Source: an uncultured Desulfobacter sp. (GTDB lineage Bacteria; Desulfobacterota; Desulfobacteria; Desulfobacterales; Desulfobacteraceae). Taken from it: 64,000 nucleotides of DNA. Below the pieces are notes generated by a model, which had not been told where the DNA came from, made no database searches, and saw only the letters and a list, made by a program, of their open reading frames with translations. The stretch covers positions 1,798,001 through 1,862,000 of the forward strand of contig NZ_OY762229.1 of assembly GCF_963665355.1 (NCBI RefSeq), given 5' to 3'. Positions 35,097 through 43,149 of the stretch are shown here, piece after piece (the stretch's first letter is position 1; the number at the start of each line of letters is the position of its first letter). A program made the position numbers and the translations under genes.

Positions 35097-36161
35097 CTAT
35101 GACGGTCCGACTTTGGGCAAAGAATCTTTGAACACGACGCCGTAAATGTCCCAGATGGTGACAAACAAAGCAGCAATAATTGGTCCGATAATGATGCCGA
35201 TGATGCCGAACATGGCAATGCCGCCAAGGGTGGAAAACAGGATCAAAAGATCGTGCATCTCCGTGTCTTTGCCCACTAGCCGGGGACGCAGAAGATTGTC
35301 AACACTTCCCACCACCACCCCGCAGAAGACAACCAGGGCGCCGGCTCTGAACCAGGCGCCCTGGGCTCCCAGCCAGAGTGCCGCCGGAATCCATACCAGG
35401 GCGGTCCCAATGCCCGGTATGATGGACAGCACCGTCATCACCGCCCCCCAGAAAACCGAACTGTGGATACCCACCACGGCAAAGGCGATGCCGGATGCCC
35501 CGCCCTGGACAATGCCGATGATGGCGGTTCCCTTGATCGTGGCCCGGGTCACAGAGGTAAACCTGTCAAGTAACCGTCTTTCGTCTTTGTCGTCCAGGGG
35601 CATGTAATATAAAATTTTGTTTAGCAGTTTCTCCCCGTCCATGAGAAAAAAGAACATGGTATACAAAAGAATGGCCACCATAAATATAAAATTCATTGTG
35701 CCCATGGTGGCGGCCTGAAGCCCGTTGACAAAAAACTGGCTTGCAGTCCCGACAAGTTCTCCGGCCTTGGTGTATATGGTTTCCCTGTAGGGTTCTATAT
35801 GATCATAAACGGGCAGGCCTTCCAGCCACTGGGAAAGGGCTATGGGGGAGGACAATTGTTTCTGGACCCAGGGAGTTGCCGTCTGGCCCACCTTGATGGC
35901 CTGGGTGGTGACAATGCCCAGAAGACCGCTTAAAGGAAGAAGTACAATCAGAATGATAATCATTATGGTAATACCGGCCGCCGCTGTCTTTCTCCCCTTC
36001 AGCCATCTGGTAAGCCTCTGGTACCAAGGATAGGCCAGGGCGGAAAAAATCCCGGCCAGCAGAATGGCCATAAGAAAAGATTTAATCATTACAAGAAAAA
36101 CAGCGGAAATAAAAAACACCAGTAATAATAAAAATAACGGATGAATCAGGTCTCGGTTCAT
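35097..36161 (-). CDS. AI-2E family (PerM-like) transporter
   Basis: A 354-aa membrane protein with the AI-2 exporter/PerM topology: about seven helices, an N-terminal pair (LLLLVFFISAVFLVMI, then LMAILLAGIFSALAYP), a central soluble segment and the conserved end GGIAMFGIIGIIIGPIIAALF. Members export autoinducer-2 or act as Na/H antiporters; the name does not prove a function. GGAGG is found just before ATG 36161. It precedes the efflux genes and may share their promoter. Confidence 0.9.
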   Translation of the reverse strand: MNRDLIHPLFLLLLVFFISAVFLVMIKSFLMAILLAGIFSALAYPWYQRLTRWLKGRKTAAAGITIMIIILIVLLPLSGLLGIVTTQAIKVGQTATPWVQKQLSSPIALSQWLEGLPVYDHIEPYRETIYTKAGELVGTASQFFVNGLQAATMGTMNFIFMVAILLYTMFFFLMDGEKLLNKILYYMPLDDKDERRLLDRFTSVTRATIKGTAIIGIVQGGASGIAFAVVGIHSSVFWGAVMTVLSIIPGIGTALVWIPAALWLGAQGAWFRAGALVVFCGVVVGSVDNLLRPRLVGKDTEMHDLLILFSTLGGIAMFGIIGIIIGPIIAALFVTIWDIYGVVFKDSLPKVGPS

Positions 36162-36615
36162 GGAAATTTACCTCCGGTAAAGAAACTTTGGTGCAGTGTA
36201 CATGATTTGATCTGGTGATTCAATCGTTTCGCCTTTCTTATGACAAGCGGTGTTGCCATGGCTACCATTCTAAATTTCACCATCCAAGGGACTTATGTCC
36301 ATTGAACAGATAAAGGTCATGAACAGGATCATATCCTGAGTCAACCGTACGATCCGGCACTTTGGTTTTTTATCCCCATAAAAGGCCCGTTGGTCTGAAA
36401 CAATCTGTGGAAAACAACAACGGCATCAAGCCGTATTCCCGGAGTGGGCCTTTAAATCCGGGATATTAAACCCACGCTGTTCTTTATTTAGAAAACAGGA
36501 AATATGCGCCAGGTAAAGAAACAAAATTCAGGCAGTTTCTATCAAAATTATTCCAATTTATCCTTGTGCGGACAATCTGCAAACGATATAAATCCCATAG
36601 TCGAAAAATTCATGT
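36162..36615. other. Gene-free region beside the MITE-like element
   Basis: About 450 bases with only scattered short frames. It includes AAAGGCCC and GGGCCTTT some 60 bases apart as a loose inverted repeat near 36383-36453. It should contain the promoter of the minus-strand efflux operon. No gene or RNA could be recognised. Confidence 0.4.
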
Positions 36616-36758
36616 CCGGCACTGACCAGCGGCATTGTTTAACAACGTTTTATCAATAATCCCGCTTGCTGGTACAACCGGTTTAGCCATAACGAAGAAT
36701 TTTCAGAAACCGTACTGTCTTGGCCTTTGTATGGACGGGACTATTGATAAAACGCTTC
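36616..36758. mobile_element. MITE-like palindromic element, copy 1
   Basis: This roughly 142-bp stretch recurs at 41044-41186 in the same orientation with five differences, all transitions. Inside it, 36646-36664 (CGTTTTATCAATAATCCCG) and 36736-36754 are inverted repeats with one mismatch, spanning 109 bp. No transposase is encoded; a short frame runs through it into the next fragment. The features fit a non-autonomous element derived from the ends of an insertion sequence. Confidence 0.75.
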
Positions 36759-36778
36759 AGGTTCCGGTAAAAAACCGT

Positions 36779-36982
36779 ATGATTTTATACAAATATATGA
36801 GTCCTGAAGGTGCTCAAAAGGTCATTGAAACTGATGCTATAGCATTTTCTATAGCCAGTGAATTTAATGACCCCCTTGAAACCGAGGCAGGGTACCCGGT
36901 TCAACCAACAAACCCAATTGATGATGTATTTAATAATATTCGCTCTTGGGCTGCGCGACATATTTGGACTGAAAACAATTGA
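36779..36982 (+). pseudogene. DUF2971-like N-terminal fragment
   Basis: A 67-residue frame from ATG 36779 resembles the beginning of DUF2971 proteins: ILYKYMSPEGAQKVIETDAI and then SEFNDPLETEAG, corresponding to the family's opening LYKY and FNDPF motifs. Family members are usually over 200 residues, so the C-terminal part is lost. It directly follows the first MITE-like copy, whose frame reads into it. DUF2971 proteins are found in defence-like settings, but this one looks non-functional. Confidence 0.55.
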
Positions 36983-37047
36983 AAACCACTCTAATAAAAA
37001 CGGCTGATCGGGTAGCCGAGGGTTTTAATCCCCCAGCCCCCACAACA

Positions 37048-37071
37048 CCCTGCATGCGGGTCCGCACAGGG
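37048..37071 (+). other. GC-rich hairpin at the 5' end of the binding-protein gene
   Basis: CCCTG/CAGGG and TGCG/CGCA pair across a GGTC loop, with a two-base bulge. It lies between the DUF2971 fragment and the signal-peptide region of the next gene, in sequence that does not look like normal coding DNA. It may be the edge of an unrecognised insertion. Confidence 0.4.
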
Positions 37072-38490
37072 CGTTTCATCAGAATTACCGGGCCGAGGCC
37101 GGGTAATGAATTTTCACCCCGATTTCCGGTTTGGGGTAAAGAATACAGCAGGCTTTTCGTCGTAATCATCTGCTTTCTACTGGCTGGGTCCTTGAGGGCC
37201 GAGGCCTCGGATACGTCTGTCTACACCCTGGGGCTTGGAGATGGTGAGGTCGCGATCCAGGCGATCCAGCCCCGGGTGGCGGCGCTTTACGCCCGGGCAG
37301 GCCTTGGGGTAAGGTTTGTCAGACTGCCCCACAACCGCTCCCTGATCCAGGCCAACGCAGGAGAGCTGGATGGCGAAGCCGGCCGGATCCCACTGGATGA
37401 GGCCTTCCCCAATCTCATCCGGATCAAGATCCCGGTGCTTGAATTTCACGGTGCAGCCTATACGGCGAATCCGGCCATCAGGTCATTCTCTCCGGACCTG
37501 TTTGAAAAATACCGGTCCGGCCATGTCCTCGGCGTCCTCTGGGCCAAGGACATGTTGGCGGGCAAAGACGCAGTCACGGCAATGGCTCATCCGGCCTTGC
37601 TGCGCATGCTGGTGCAGGACCGGCTGGATATCGCGCTGATGAATGATACGGCTGGTTATCTTGCCCTGGCGCAGCTCGGGGAAGCCGGCTCAGCCATCCG
37701 CTGCCTGCCCGATTTTCATGTGTCCATTCCCATTTATACCTATGTCCACAAAAAACACGCCGCCTTTGTTCCGCGCCTGGAAAACGCCATGAAGGCGATT
37801 CTCTCCGACGGCGGCAGGGACACGGCCGATGCCAGAAATAAAGTCTACACCTTTTATTCAGGGCTGGCGTTTCCCGTGCGAACGGTGTTTGAACACCGGC
37901 TGGAGGAAGCCTTCTGCCGCATGGGCCGGACCTGCCGGGTGGTCTTTACCGGGTCGGCCCAGCGGGCTCTGGTCATGGCGGACCAACAGGGCGACGGCGA
38001 CCTCATCCGCCTGGCAGATATCACCACCCTGGCCCCCGAAAATACCCGGCACCTTTTGGTGGTGCCCGAATCCATCGGCCAACTGGCCTATTATACCTAT
38101 GTCCGGGGAGATCTCCCGGCCATGGACGTGAACGGATGGGACTCCCTGGCCGCTTATCGCAACGGTATGCGCATCGGCGTAAAAATTCTGGAAGAGAAAA
38201 TGCCCGGGACCGTGATCCGGCTCCCGGATGCGGATCGGCTGTTTAAAATGCTGGCCATGGGGCGGATAGACACGGTCACGGAACAGGAGGCGCTGGCAGA
38301 CAGCCTGATCTGGCAAAAGGGATATGCCCGGATCAGAAAGCTCAGTCCCCCGCTGATCAACCAGCCCGGTTATTGTCTGATCCATAAGAGGCACCGCTGC
38401 CTGATGCCCGACCTCATTTCCGCCCTGAAGGCCATCAAGGCGGAGGGCCGCCTTGACCAGAGTCTTTCCCATGGGCGCCATGGGCGCTAA
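37054..38490 (+). CDS. Periplasmic binding-like sensor protein (two SBP3-like domains)
   Basis: A protein of about 478 residues with a signal-like helix (LFVVIICFLLAGSLRAEA) and two tandem domains resembling family 3 solute-binding proteins (LGLGDGEVAIQAIQP to IPIYTYVHKKH, then a second half after residue about 270). There is no good start: ATG 37054 lies in a hairpin and a TTG at 36979 lies in the DUF2971 fragment, so the original 5' end may be lost. Its 3' end overlaps the hybrid kinase gene by 38 bp, so it probably binds a ligand in the periplasm and presents it to that kinase rather than to a transporter. Confidence 0.7.
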   Translation: MRVRTGRFIRITGPRPGNEFSPRFPVWGKEYSRLFVVIICFLLAGSLRAEASDTSVYTLGLGDGEVAIQAIQPRVAALYARAGLGVRFVRLPHNRSLIQANAGELDGEAGRIPLDEAFPNLIRIKIPVLEFHGAAYTANPAIRSFSPDLFEKYRSGHVLGVLWAKDMLAGKDAVTAMAHPALLRMLVQDRLDIALMNDTAGYLALAQLGEAGSAIRCLPDFHVSIPIYTYVHKKHAAFVPRLENAMKAILSDGGRDTADARNKVYTFYSGLAFPVRTVFEHRLEEAFCRMGRTCRVVFTGSAQRALVMADQQGDGDLIRLADITTLAPENTRHLLVVPESIGQLAYYTYVRGDLPAMDVNGWDSLAAYRNGMRIGVKILEEKMPGTVIRLPDADRLFKMLAMGRIDTVTEQEALADSLIWQKGYARIRKLSPPLINQPGYCLIHKRHRCLMPDLISALKAIKAEGRLDQSLSHGRHGR

Positions 38491-40693
38491 ACCCCTGGGG
38501 CCCCGCCCGGCCAAAAGGCGGCCAAGCCTGCTGAGAACCTTGATGGTTCAAATCGGTCTGGTGCTGGTGGCCGGGGGCATTCTGATCAATTCCGCGTTTT
38601 TTGTCTTTGCCTACAATGTCGGCAAACGGGACTTTGACAGCTACATGGCCCTGTCCACCCAGCAGATGGCCGATACTTTTACCCACCAGCTCTGGCTCTT
38701 TGATCTGGCCACCACCCGGCGGTTCTGCCATATGGCTGTGGATTCCGTCAACATTGCAGGGATCCGCCTTTATGACCACAACCAGAAAATAATCGCCGAG
38801 AGCGGCACTTTTCCCGATAAAGGCACCATCACCATCTTCCGGACCCTGACCTACCAGGACCAAACCCTGGTGGGCTACATGGAAATCCGGTTTGTGAACA
38901 CCCTTTTTGAGCAGCATTTGCTCATCACCGTCTTGGCGGCCTGCTGCATGGTGCTTTTTACCGCCGTGTCCAGTTTCACGTTGATTTTTTTGGTGTTGAA
39001 CCGCCATCTGACCCGGCCCTTGAAACAGCTTCACCAGGAGATGCACCAGATGACCTCAGGATCGTTCAGCGGGTCTGAGATGACCGGACAGAAGGCGGAG
39101 ATCCAGGGGCTTGTCAACGGATTCAACCAGATGGCCCGGGCCCTTGCGGCAAGGGAGCAATCCAAACAGCAGGCCGAACAGCGGCTTTCCGAGGAAAAAG
39201 CGGTCATGGAGGCCATTATCCAGACCCTTCCCGGCATTTTCGTTGTGCATGTCCAGGGCCAGGGCCTGGTCCGGTGGAACGACAATTTTGAGGTCATGTC
39301 CGGCCTGCCGTCCGATCAGATCCGGGGCAAGGCCATTACGCACTGGATCGATCCTGCCGAACGTGAGGGGATTGTTGAAAAGCTGGCGGCTGCTTTCAAT
39401 ACGGAAGCCTCGGGGGGCGAGTTTGAAGCGGAACTCTGTTTCAAAGCGGGCAAGGTTCCCTATCTGATTTCTGTAAGGCAGTGCCGTATCCAGGGGCAGA
39501 AGGTGACCATCGGCATGGGCATTGACCTGACGGAACGCAAAAGCCTTGAGGTTTCGCTGCGGCGGGCCCAGAAAATGGAGTCCATCGGGACCCTGGCCGG
39601 CGGGATCGCCCATGATTTCAACAATATTATCTTTCCCATGATGGGCTATGCAGAACTGCTCCGGGAGGACCTGCCCGACAAGAGCTTCCAGAAAGAGGCG
39701 GTGGAGGCGATCTATCGGGCATCTGTCCGGGCCGGCGCCCTGGTCCGGCAGATCCTGTCCTTGAGCCGGCAACAGGAAGAGGCGTTTATTCCCTTAAAGG
39801 TCCAGCCCATTCTCAAAGAGGCGGTGGGGCTGCTGGAGGCCTGCATTCCCAGAACCATCCGTATCCAGAAGACCATTGACTCTGACTGCGGTCTTGTGGT
39901 GGCCGATCCCACCCAGGTCCACCAGATCATCATGAACCTGGGCACCAATGCCTATCATGCCATGGAAAAGACCGGCGGCATTCTGTCTTTTTCGTTGCAG
40001 ACTGTGGAGATCGGTCCGGATCAAGGCGCGTCTTTGACCCTTTGTCCCGGCGCCCATGTCCTGCTTAAGGTCAAGGATACCGGTGTCGGTATTGATCCGG
40101 CCCATATCGACCGGATATTCGATCCCTATTTTACCACCAAGCTGCCCGGCCGGGGCACTGGGCTGGGTCTTTCCATTGTTCAGGGCATTGTAAGGCGCTG
40201 TCGGGGGGAAATCTGTCTGCAAAGCCGTCCGGGCCAGGGCACGGAGGTATCGGTTTACCTGCCTGTGGCTGAAACCCCGGAAGCCCTTCCGGTTGAAGAA
40301 TCCGGGCAGGATGTCCTGGCCGGCAAAGAGTCTGTTCTGCTGCTGGATGATGAGGCGGCGATCCTCAGTGTGGTCAGCGCCATACTTTCACGGCTGGGAT
40401 ACAGGGTGACCACCATGCAGGATCCTTTGAAAGCCGCCAGGCTGACGTCAGAAGAGCTGGCCGCCTTTGACCTGGTGATTACGGACATGACCATGCCCGG
40501 CATGACCGGAATCCAGCTCAACGGCCGCCTTAAGGCGTTGAGACCCGAGCTTCCCGTGATCCTGTGCTCGGGGTTCAGCCATGAGATCAATGGGGAAAAC
40601 ATCGCAGAGGTCAATATCCAGGCATATCTTGAAAAACCGGTGCAAAAGCAGATGCTGGCCAAAGTCATTCGCCGCGTTCTGGACGAGGCATAG
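38453..40693 (+). CDS. Hybrid histidine kinase (HAMP-PAS-HisKA-HATPase-receiver)
   Basis: A 746-aa membrane sensor kinase. Helices at about 31-53 and 157-181 bracket a short periplasmic domain; HAMP and coiled coil follow to about 245, then a PAS domain (about 247-362). The HisKA phosphoacceptor is His 387 in GGIAHDFNN, followed by an HATPase with GTGLGLSIVQGI, and a C-terminal receiver with DLVITDMTMPGMTG. The start at TTG 38453 overlaps the binding-protein gene; ATG 38471 is an alternative. This pair lies inside the segment bracketed by the two MITE-like copies. Confidence 0.9.
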   Translation: MTRVFPMGAMGAKPLGPRPAKRRPSLLRTLMVQIGLVLVAGGILINSAFFVFAYNVGKRDFDSYMALSTQQMADTFTHQLWLFDLATTRRFCHMAVDSVNIAGIRLYDHNQKIIAESGTFPDKGTITIFRTLTYQDQTLVGYMEIRFVNTLFEQHLLITVLAACCMVLFTAVSSFTLIFLVLNRHLTRPLKQLHQEMHQMTSGSFSGSEMTGQKAEIQGLVNGFNQMARALAAREQSKQQAEQRLSEEKAVMEAIIQTLPGIFVVHVQGQGLVRWNDNFEVMSGLPSDQIRGKAITHWIDPAEREGIVEKLAAAFNTEASGGEFEAELCFKAGKVPYLISVRQCRIQGQKVTIGMGIDLTERKSLEVSLRRAQKMESIGTLAGGIAHDFNNIIFPMMGYAELLREDLPDKSFQKEAVEAIYRASVRAGALVRQILSLSRQQEEAFIPLKVQPILKEAVGLLEACIPRTIRIQKTIDSDCGLVVADPTQVHQIIMNLGTNAYHAMEKTGGILSFSLQTVEIGPDQGASLTLCPGAHVLLKVKDTGVGIDPAHIDRIFDPYFTTKLPGRGTGLGLSIVQGIVRRCRGEICLQSRPGQGTEVSVYLPVAETPEALPVEESGQDVLAGKESVLLLDDEAAILSVVSAILSRLGYRVTTMQDPLKAARLTSEELAAFDLVITDMTMPGMTGIQLNGRLKALRPELPVILCSGFSHEINGENIAEVNIQAYLEKPVQKQMLAKVIRRVLDEA

Positions 40694-40752
40694 GGTTCTG
40701 CCGTCCCCGGATCCGGTAGTGCGCATCCCTTATCACCGGCCCGGGATAAGGG

Positions 40753-41043
40753 TCAGGTTCCGGCCGGCGCCTTGGGCAGCAGAAGGAAAAGGCCTGCCAG
40801 GATAAAGGAGAGGCTGAGAAGTTGTCCCATGTGCAGGGGAACGATGAGTTCAAAGGCGGCCGCCTCATAGAGCTGGACCGGATGCCGGGGCAGTGTATCC
40901 ACCCGGTCGAACACCACGCCCCAGGCCCGTTGGGTGGGCAGGCCCACGATCTCGGAGTTCATGAAGTTTCCCATGCGGATCAGGGCGCCGCCAATGGCTG
41001 CGGGCCGAACGATGCGGTCGCAAAGCCAGAGCAGGGAAAAAGC
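40753..41043 (-). pseudogene. lgt: Broken prolipoprotein diacylglyceryl transferase gene
   Basis: Residues such as GGALIRMGNFMNSEIVGLP, then AWGVVFDRVDTLPRHPVQLYEA, are the signature region of Lgt, which attaches diacylglycerol to lipoprotein cysteines. The N-terminal half is missing: the frame runs into the second MITE-like copy at 41044. An internal deletion also joins LYEAAAFE to the last helix (HMGQLLSLSFILAGLFLLL), skipping about 80-100 residues. It cannot make a functional enzyme. A working lgt must exist elsewhere because the window encodes lipoproteins. Confidence 0.8.
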
Positions 41044-41186
41044 CCGGCACTGACCAGCGGCATTGTTCAACAACGTTTTATCAATAATCCCGCTTGCTGG
41101 TACAACCGGTTTAGCCATAACGAAGAATTTTCGGAAACCGTACTGTTTTGGCCTTTGTATGGGCGGGACTATTGATAAAGCGCTTC
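41044..41186. mobile_element. MITE-like palindromic element, copy 2
   Basis: Same sequence and orientation as 36616-36758, about 96 percent identical. Its inverted repeats are at 41074-41092 and 41164-41182. On its left it truncates the lgt remnant; on its right it ends a few bases before the stop codon of the MaoC-like gene. The spacing between copies is about 4.3 kb. Confidence 0.75.
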
Positions 41187-41189
41187 TGG

Positions 41190-41675
41190 TTAAGGGTAAA
41201 GGCGTGCCAGAAATTCGGCAACACAGGCCGGCTTTTCACCATCTTCAATATCAATTGTAATAAGATAACAGATCTGTATGCCGCCCTTCACCTCTTCCAC
41301 TTCATGGATTGTGGTTCTTGCCCGAATTCTGGCGCCGGCTTTAACAGCTGAAGGAAAGCGAACCCGGTTAAGGCCATAGTTTACGCGATACTTCATGCCG
41401 GGATAATTTTTCTGAAAAAAATCAGGATGATTGCTTTCAGTTAAACAAGGCAGCAAAGACAATGTCAAATACCCGTGGGCAATTGTTGATTTATAGGGAG
41501 ACTCTTCTTTGGCCCGCTGAACATCTGTATGAATCCATTGCACATCACCGGTAACCTGGGCAAACTCATTAATTCGTTTCTGGTCAATCTCAAGCCAGGG
41601 ACCCACATGAATTTGTTGGCCAATCTGTGGCTGGATAAAATTTAAAAACGCCTGACAATTTTTTTGATCGCTCAT
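41190..41675 (-). CDS. MaoC-like (R)-hydratase / NodN family protein
   Basis: A 161-aa hotdog-fold protein of the MaoC/NodN-like hydratase group, which hydrates trans-2-enoyl-CoA to (R)-3-hydroxyacyl-CoA. The catalytic segment is present: FAQVTGDVQWIHTD with the Asp and His spaced as in the hydratase-2 motif, followed by IAHGYLTLSLLP. Length is normal. The C-terminus lies only four bases from the MITE-like element but appears intact (FLARLYP). A perfect 11-bp dyad 33 bp before the start suggests a dedicated repressor. No other fatty acid genes are adjacent. Confidence 0.87.
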   Translation of the reverse strand: MSDQKNCQAFLNFIQPQIGQQIHVGPWLEIDQKRINEFAQVTGDVQWIHTDVQRAKEESPYKSTIAHGYLTLSLLPCLTESNHPDFFQKNYPGMKYRVNYGLNRVRFPSAVKAGARIRARTTIHEVEEVKGGIQICYLITIDIEDGEKPACVAEFLARLYP

Positions 41676-41707
41676 GGTTTTGATCTCTTTGATTTAATAA
41701 TTTTTGA

Positions 41708-41740
41708 CAATACCTGTAATTTGTTTAAGTACAGGTATTG
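41708..41740 (-). promoter_or_regulatory. Perfect 11-bp dyad upstream of the MaoC-like gene
   Basis: CAATACCTGTA (41708-41718) and its exact inverse complement TACAGGTATTG (41730-41740) are 11 bases apart. The position fits an operator of the minus-strand gene. The regulator is unknown. Confidence 0.5.
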
Positions 41741-41860
41741 CCGTAAAGGGTCCTGAAATCAAGATTTTATTCTGACTATTATCTCCCATAAAATGAACAT
41801 TGGAGCAAGATAGAATAAATAAATTTAATCTTGCGTTGCGTTATCTGGGATGGCTAATAT

Positions 41861-41880
41861 ATAATGGCATTGACCATTAT
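41861..41880 (+). promoter_or_regulatory. Short dyad upstream of the membrane sensor gene
   Basis: ATAATGG-CATTGA-CCATTAT is a perfect 7-bp inverted repeat, 123 bp before the sensor start. The rest of 41741-42002 is AT-rich and also includes GCAAGAT/ATCTTGC near 41806-41834. Confidence 0.3.
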
Positions 41881-42002
41881 ATTACCATTTCAAATCATAA
41901 CATTATATCAAGCATTGTATCGGAGAATTTTAGAAGCGGGGCTATCTAAAATTTAATAGATTGATTTTGAATTACATACTTTTGGAAAGTTAATTTTATT
42001 TT

Positions 42003-43028
42003 ATGGCTCAGAGTATTTTTTACATTGCACTCCTTGTAAGTCTTTATTTCACAACTTTTGTAAATTATCTCCTTTTTCATACTCTGGCAGAAATTTTTAG
42101 TATCGTTGTAGCCGGGTCGTTGTTCATGATTACCTGGAATTCCCAAAAATATATAAAAAATCCGTATCTTTTGTTTATTGGTGTTGCATACTTTTTTATC
42201 GCTTTTTTAGATTTGCTTCACACGCTTTCTTACAAAGGGATGCCAATATTCACAGACTATGACTATTACGCCAATCAATTGTGGATTGGTGCACGTTACA
42301 TGGAATCTATAACACTTCTCCTGGCCTTTTTCTTTTTGAATAGCAACAGGCAGTTCAAGCCCGAACTCCTGTTTTTGATCTACACGATCATAACCGCATT
42401 TCTTGTTGCAAGTGTTTTTGTCTGGCAATCCTTTCCTGTCTGTTTTATAGATGGATCCGGCCTGACTACGTTCAAAAAGATAAGTGAATACATTATTTGT
42501 ATCATTCTTGTTGTTTCCATGGGACTGCTTTATAAAAACCGCAACATATTTGAAAGAAAAATTTATAATTGGATAATGACATCAATGGGTTGTACGATTA
42601 TTTCTGAGTTGGCGTTTACTTTTTACATCTCTAATTATGGTTTTTCAAATCTTATAGGCCACTATTTCAAAATTTTTTCGTTTTATTTCATTTACAAAGC
42701 CATTGTTGAAACAGGTATTAAAGAGCCGTACAAAATTATATTCAAGGAATTGAACACCACCATAAAAAGTCTTAATGATGAAATCACAGTAAGAAAAAAT
42801 CTTGAACGAGAAAAAGAAGAAAATATTACGAAACTGAAAAAAGCCCTTGAAGATATAAAAACCTTGAACGGATTGATTCCTATCTGTTCTTACTGTAAAA
42901 AAATCCGTGATGACAAAGGTTATTGGAACCAGTTGGAAATATATCTTAATGAACATTCAGAAGCTACTTTAAGTCATGGTATCTGCCCTGAATGCCTAAA
43001 GGAACATTTTTCTGATTATGTTGAATAA
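42003..43028 (+). CDS. MASE3-like membrane sensor with C-terminal Cys motif
   Basis: A 341-aa protein. Residues 1-240 form about eight membrane helices resembling the MASE3 sensory domain (FFIAFLDLLHTLSYKGMP, ANQLWIGARYMESI). A coiled coil (about 255-290) follows, and then a short zinc-ribbon-like ending: GLIPICSYCKKIRDDKGYW, then HGICPECLK. This ending is common at the C-terminus of signalling proteins in this bacterial group. No kinase, GGDEF or other output domain is attached, so the output is unknown. Base composition is more AT-rich than in neighbouring genes. Confidence 0.75.
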   Translation: MAQSIFYIALLVSLYFTTFVNYLLFHTLAEIFSIVVAGSLFMITWNSQKYIKNPYLLFIGVAYFFIAFLDLLHTLSYKGMPIFTDYDYYANQLWIGARYMESITLLLAFFFLNSNRQFKPELLFLIYTIITAFLVASVFVWQSFPVCFIDGSGLTTFKKISEYIICIILVVSMGLLYKNRNIFERKIYNWIMTSMGCTIISELAFTFYISNYGFSNLIGHYFKIFSFYFIYKAIVETGIKEPYKIIFKELNTTIKSLNDEITVRKNLEREKEENITKLKKALEDIKTLNGLIPICSYCKKIRDDKGYWNQLEIYLNEHSEATLSHGICPECLKEHFSDYVE

Positions 43029-43149
43029 ATAGAGCTTGCTGTTTAAGAGGTAATTATTTGAATTCTGATATATTTTCATCATGAAAATGAAAGGCAAAAC
43101 TATCAAATCCTCAAAAATGCTGGCGGCTTAATCCTGATTAACCTTAACC

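Noticed and set aside
36616-36982. A single coding gene from the first repeat copy through the DUF2971 fragment
   Set aside because: The first 48 codons are the MITE-like repeat, which recurs at 41044 beside an unrelated gene, so the fusion is accidental.
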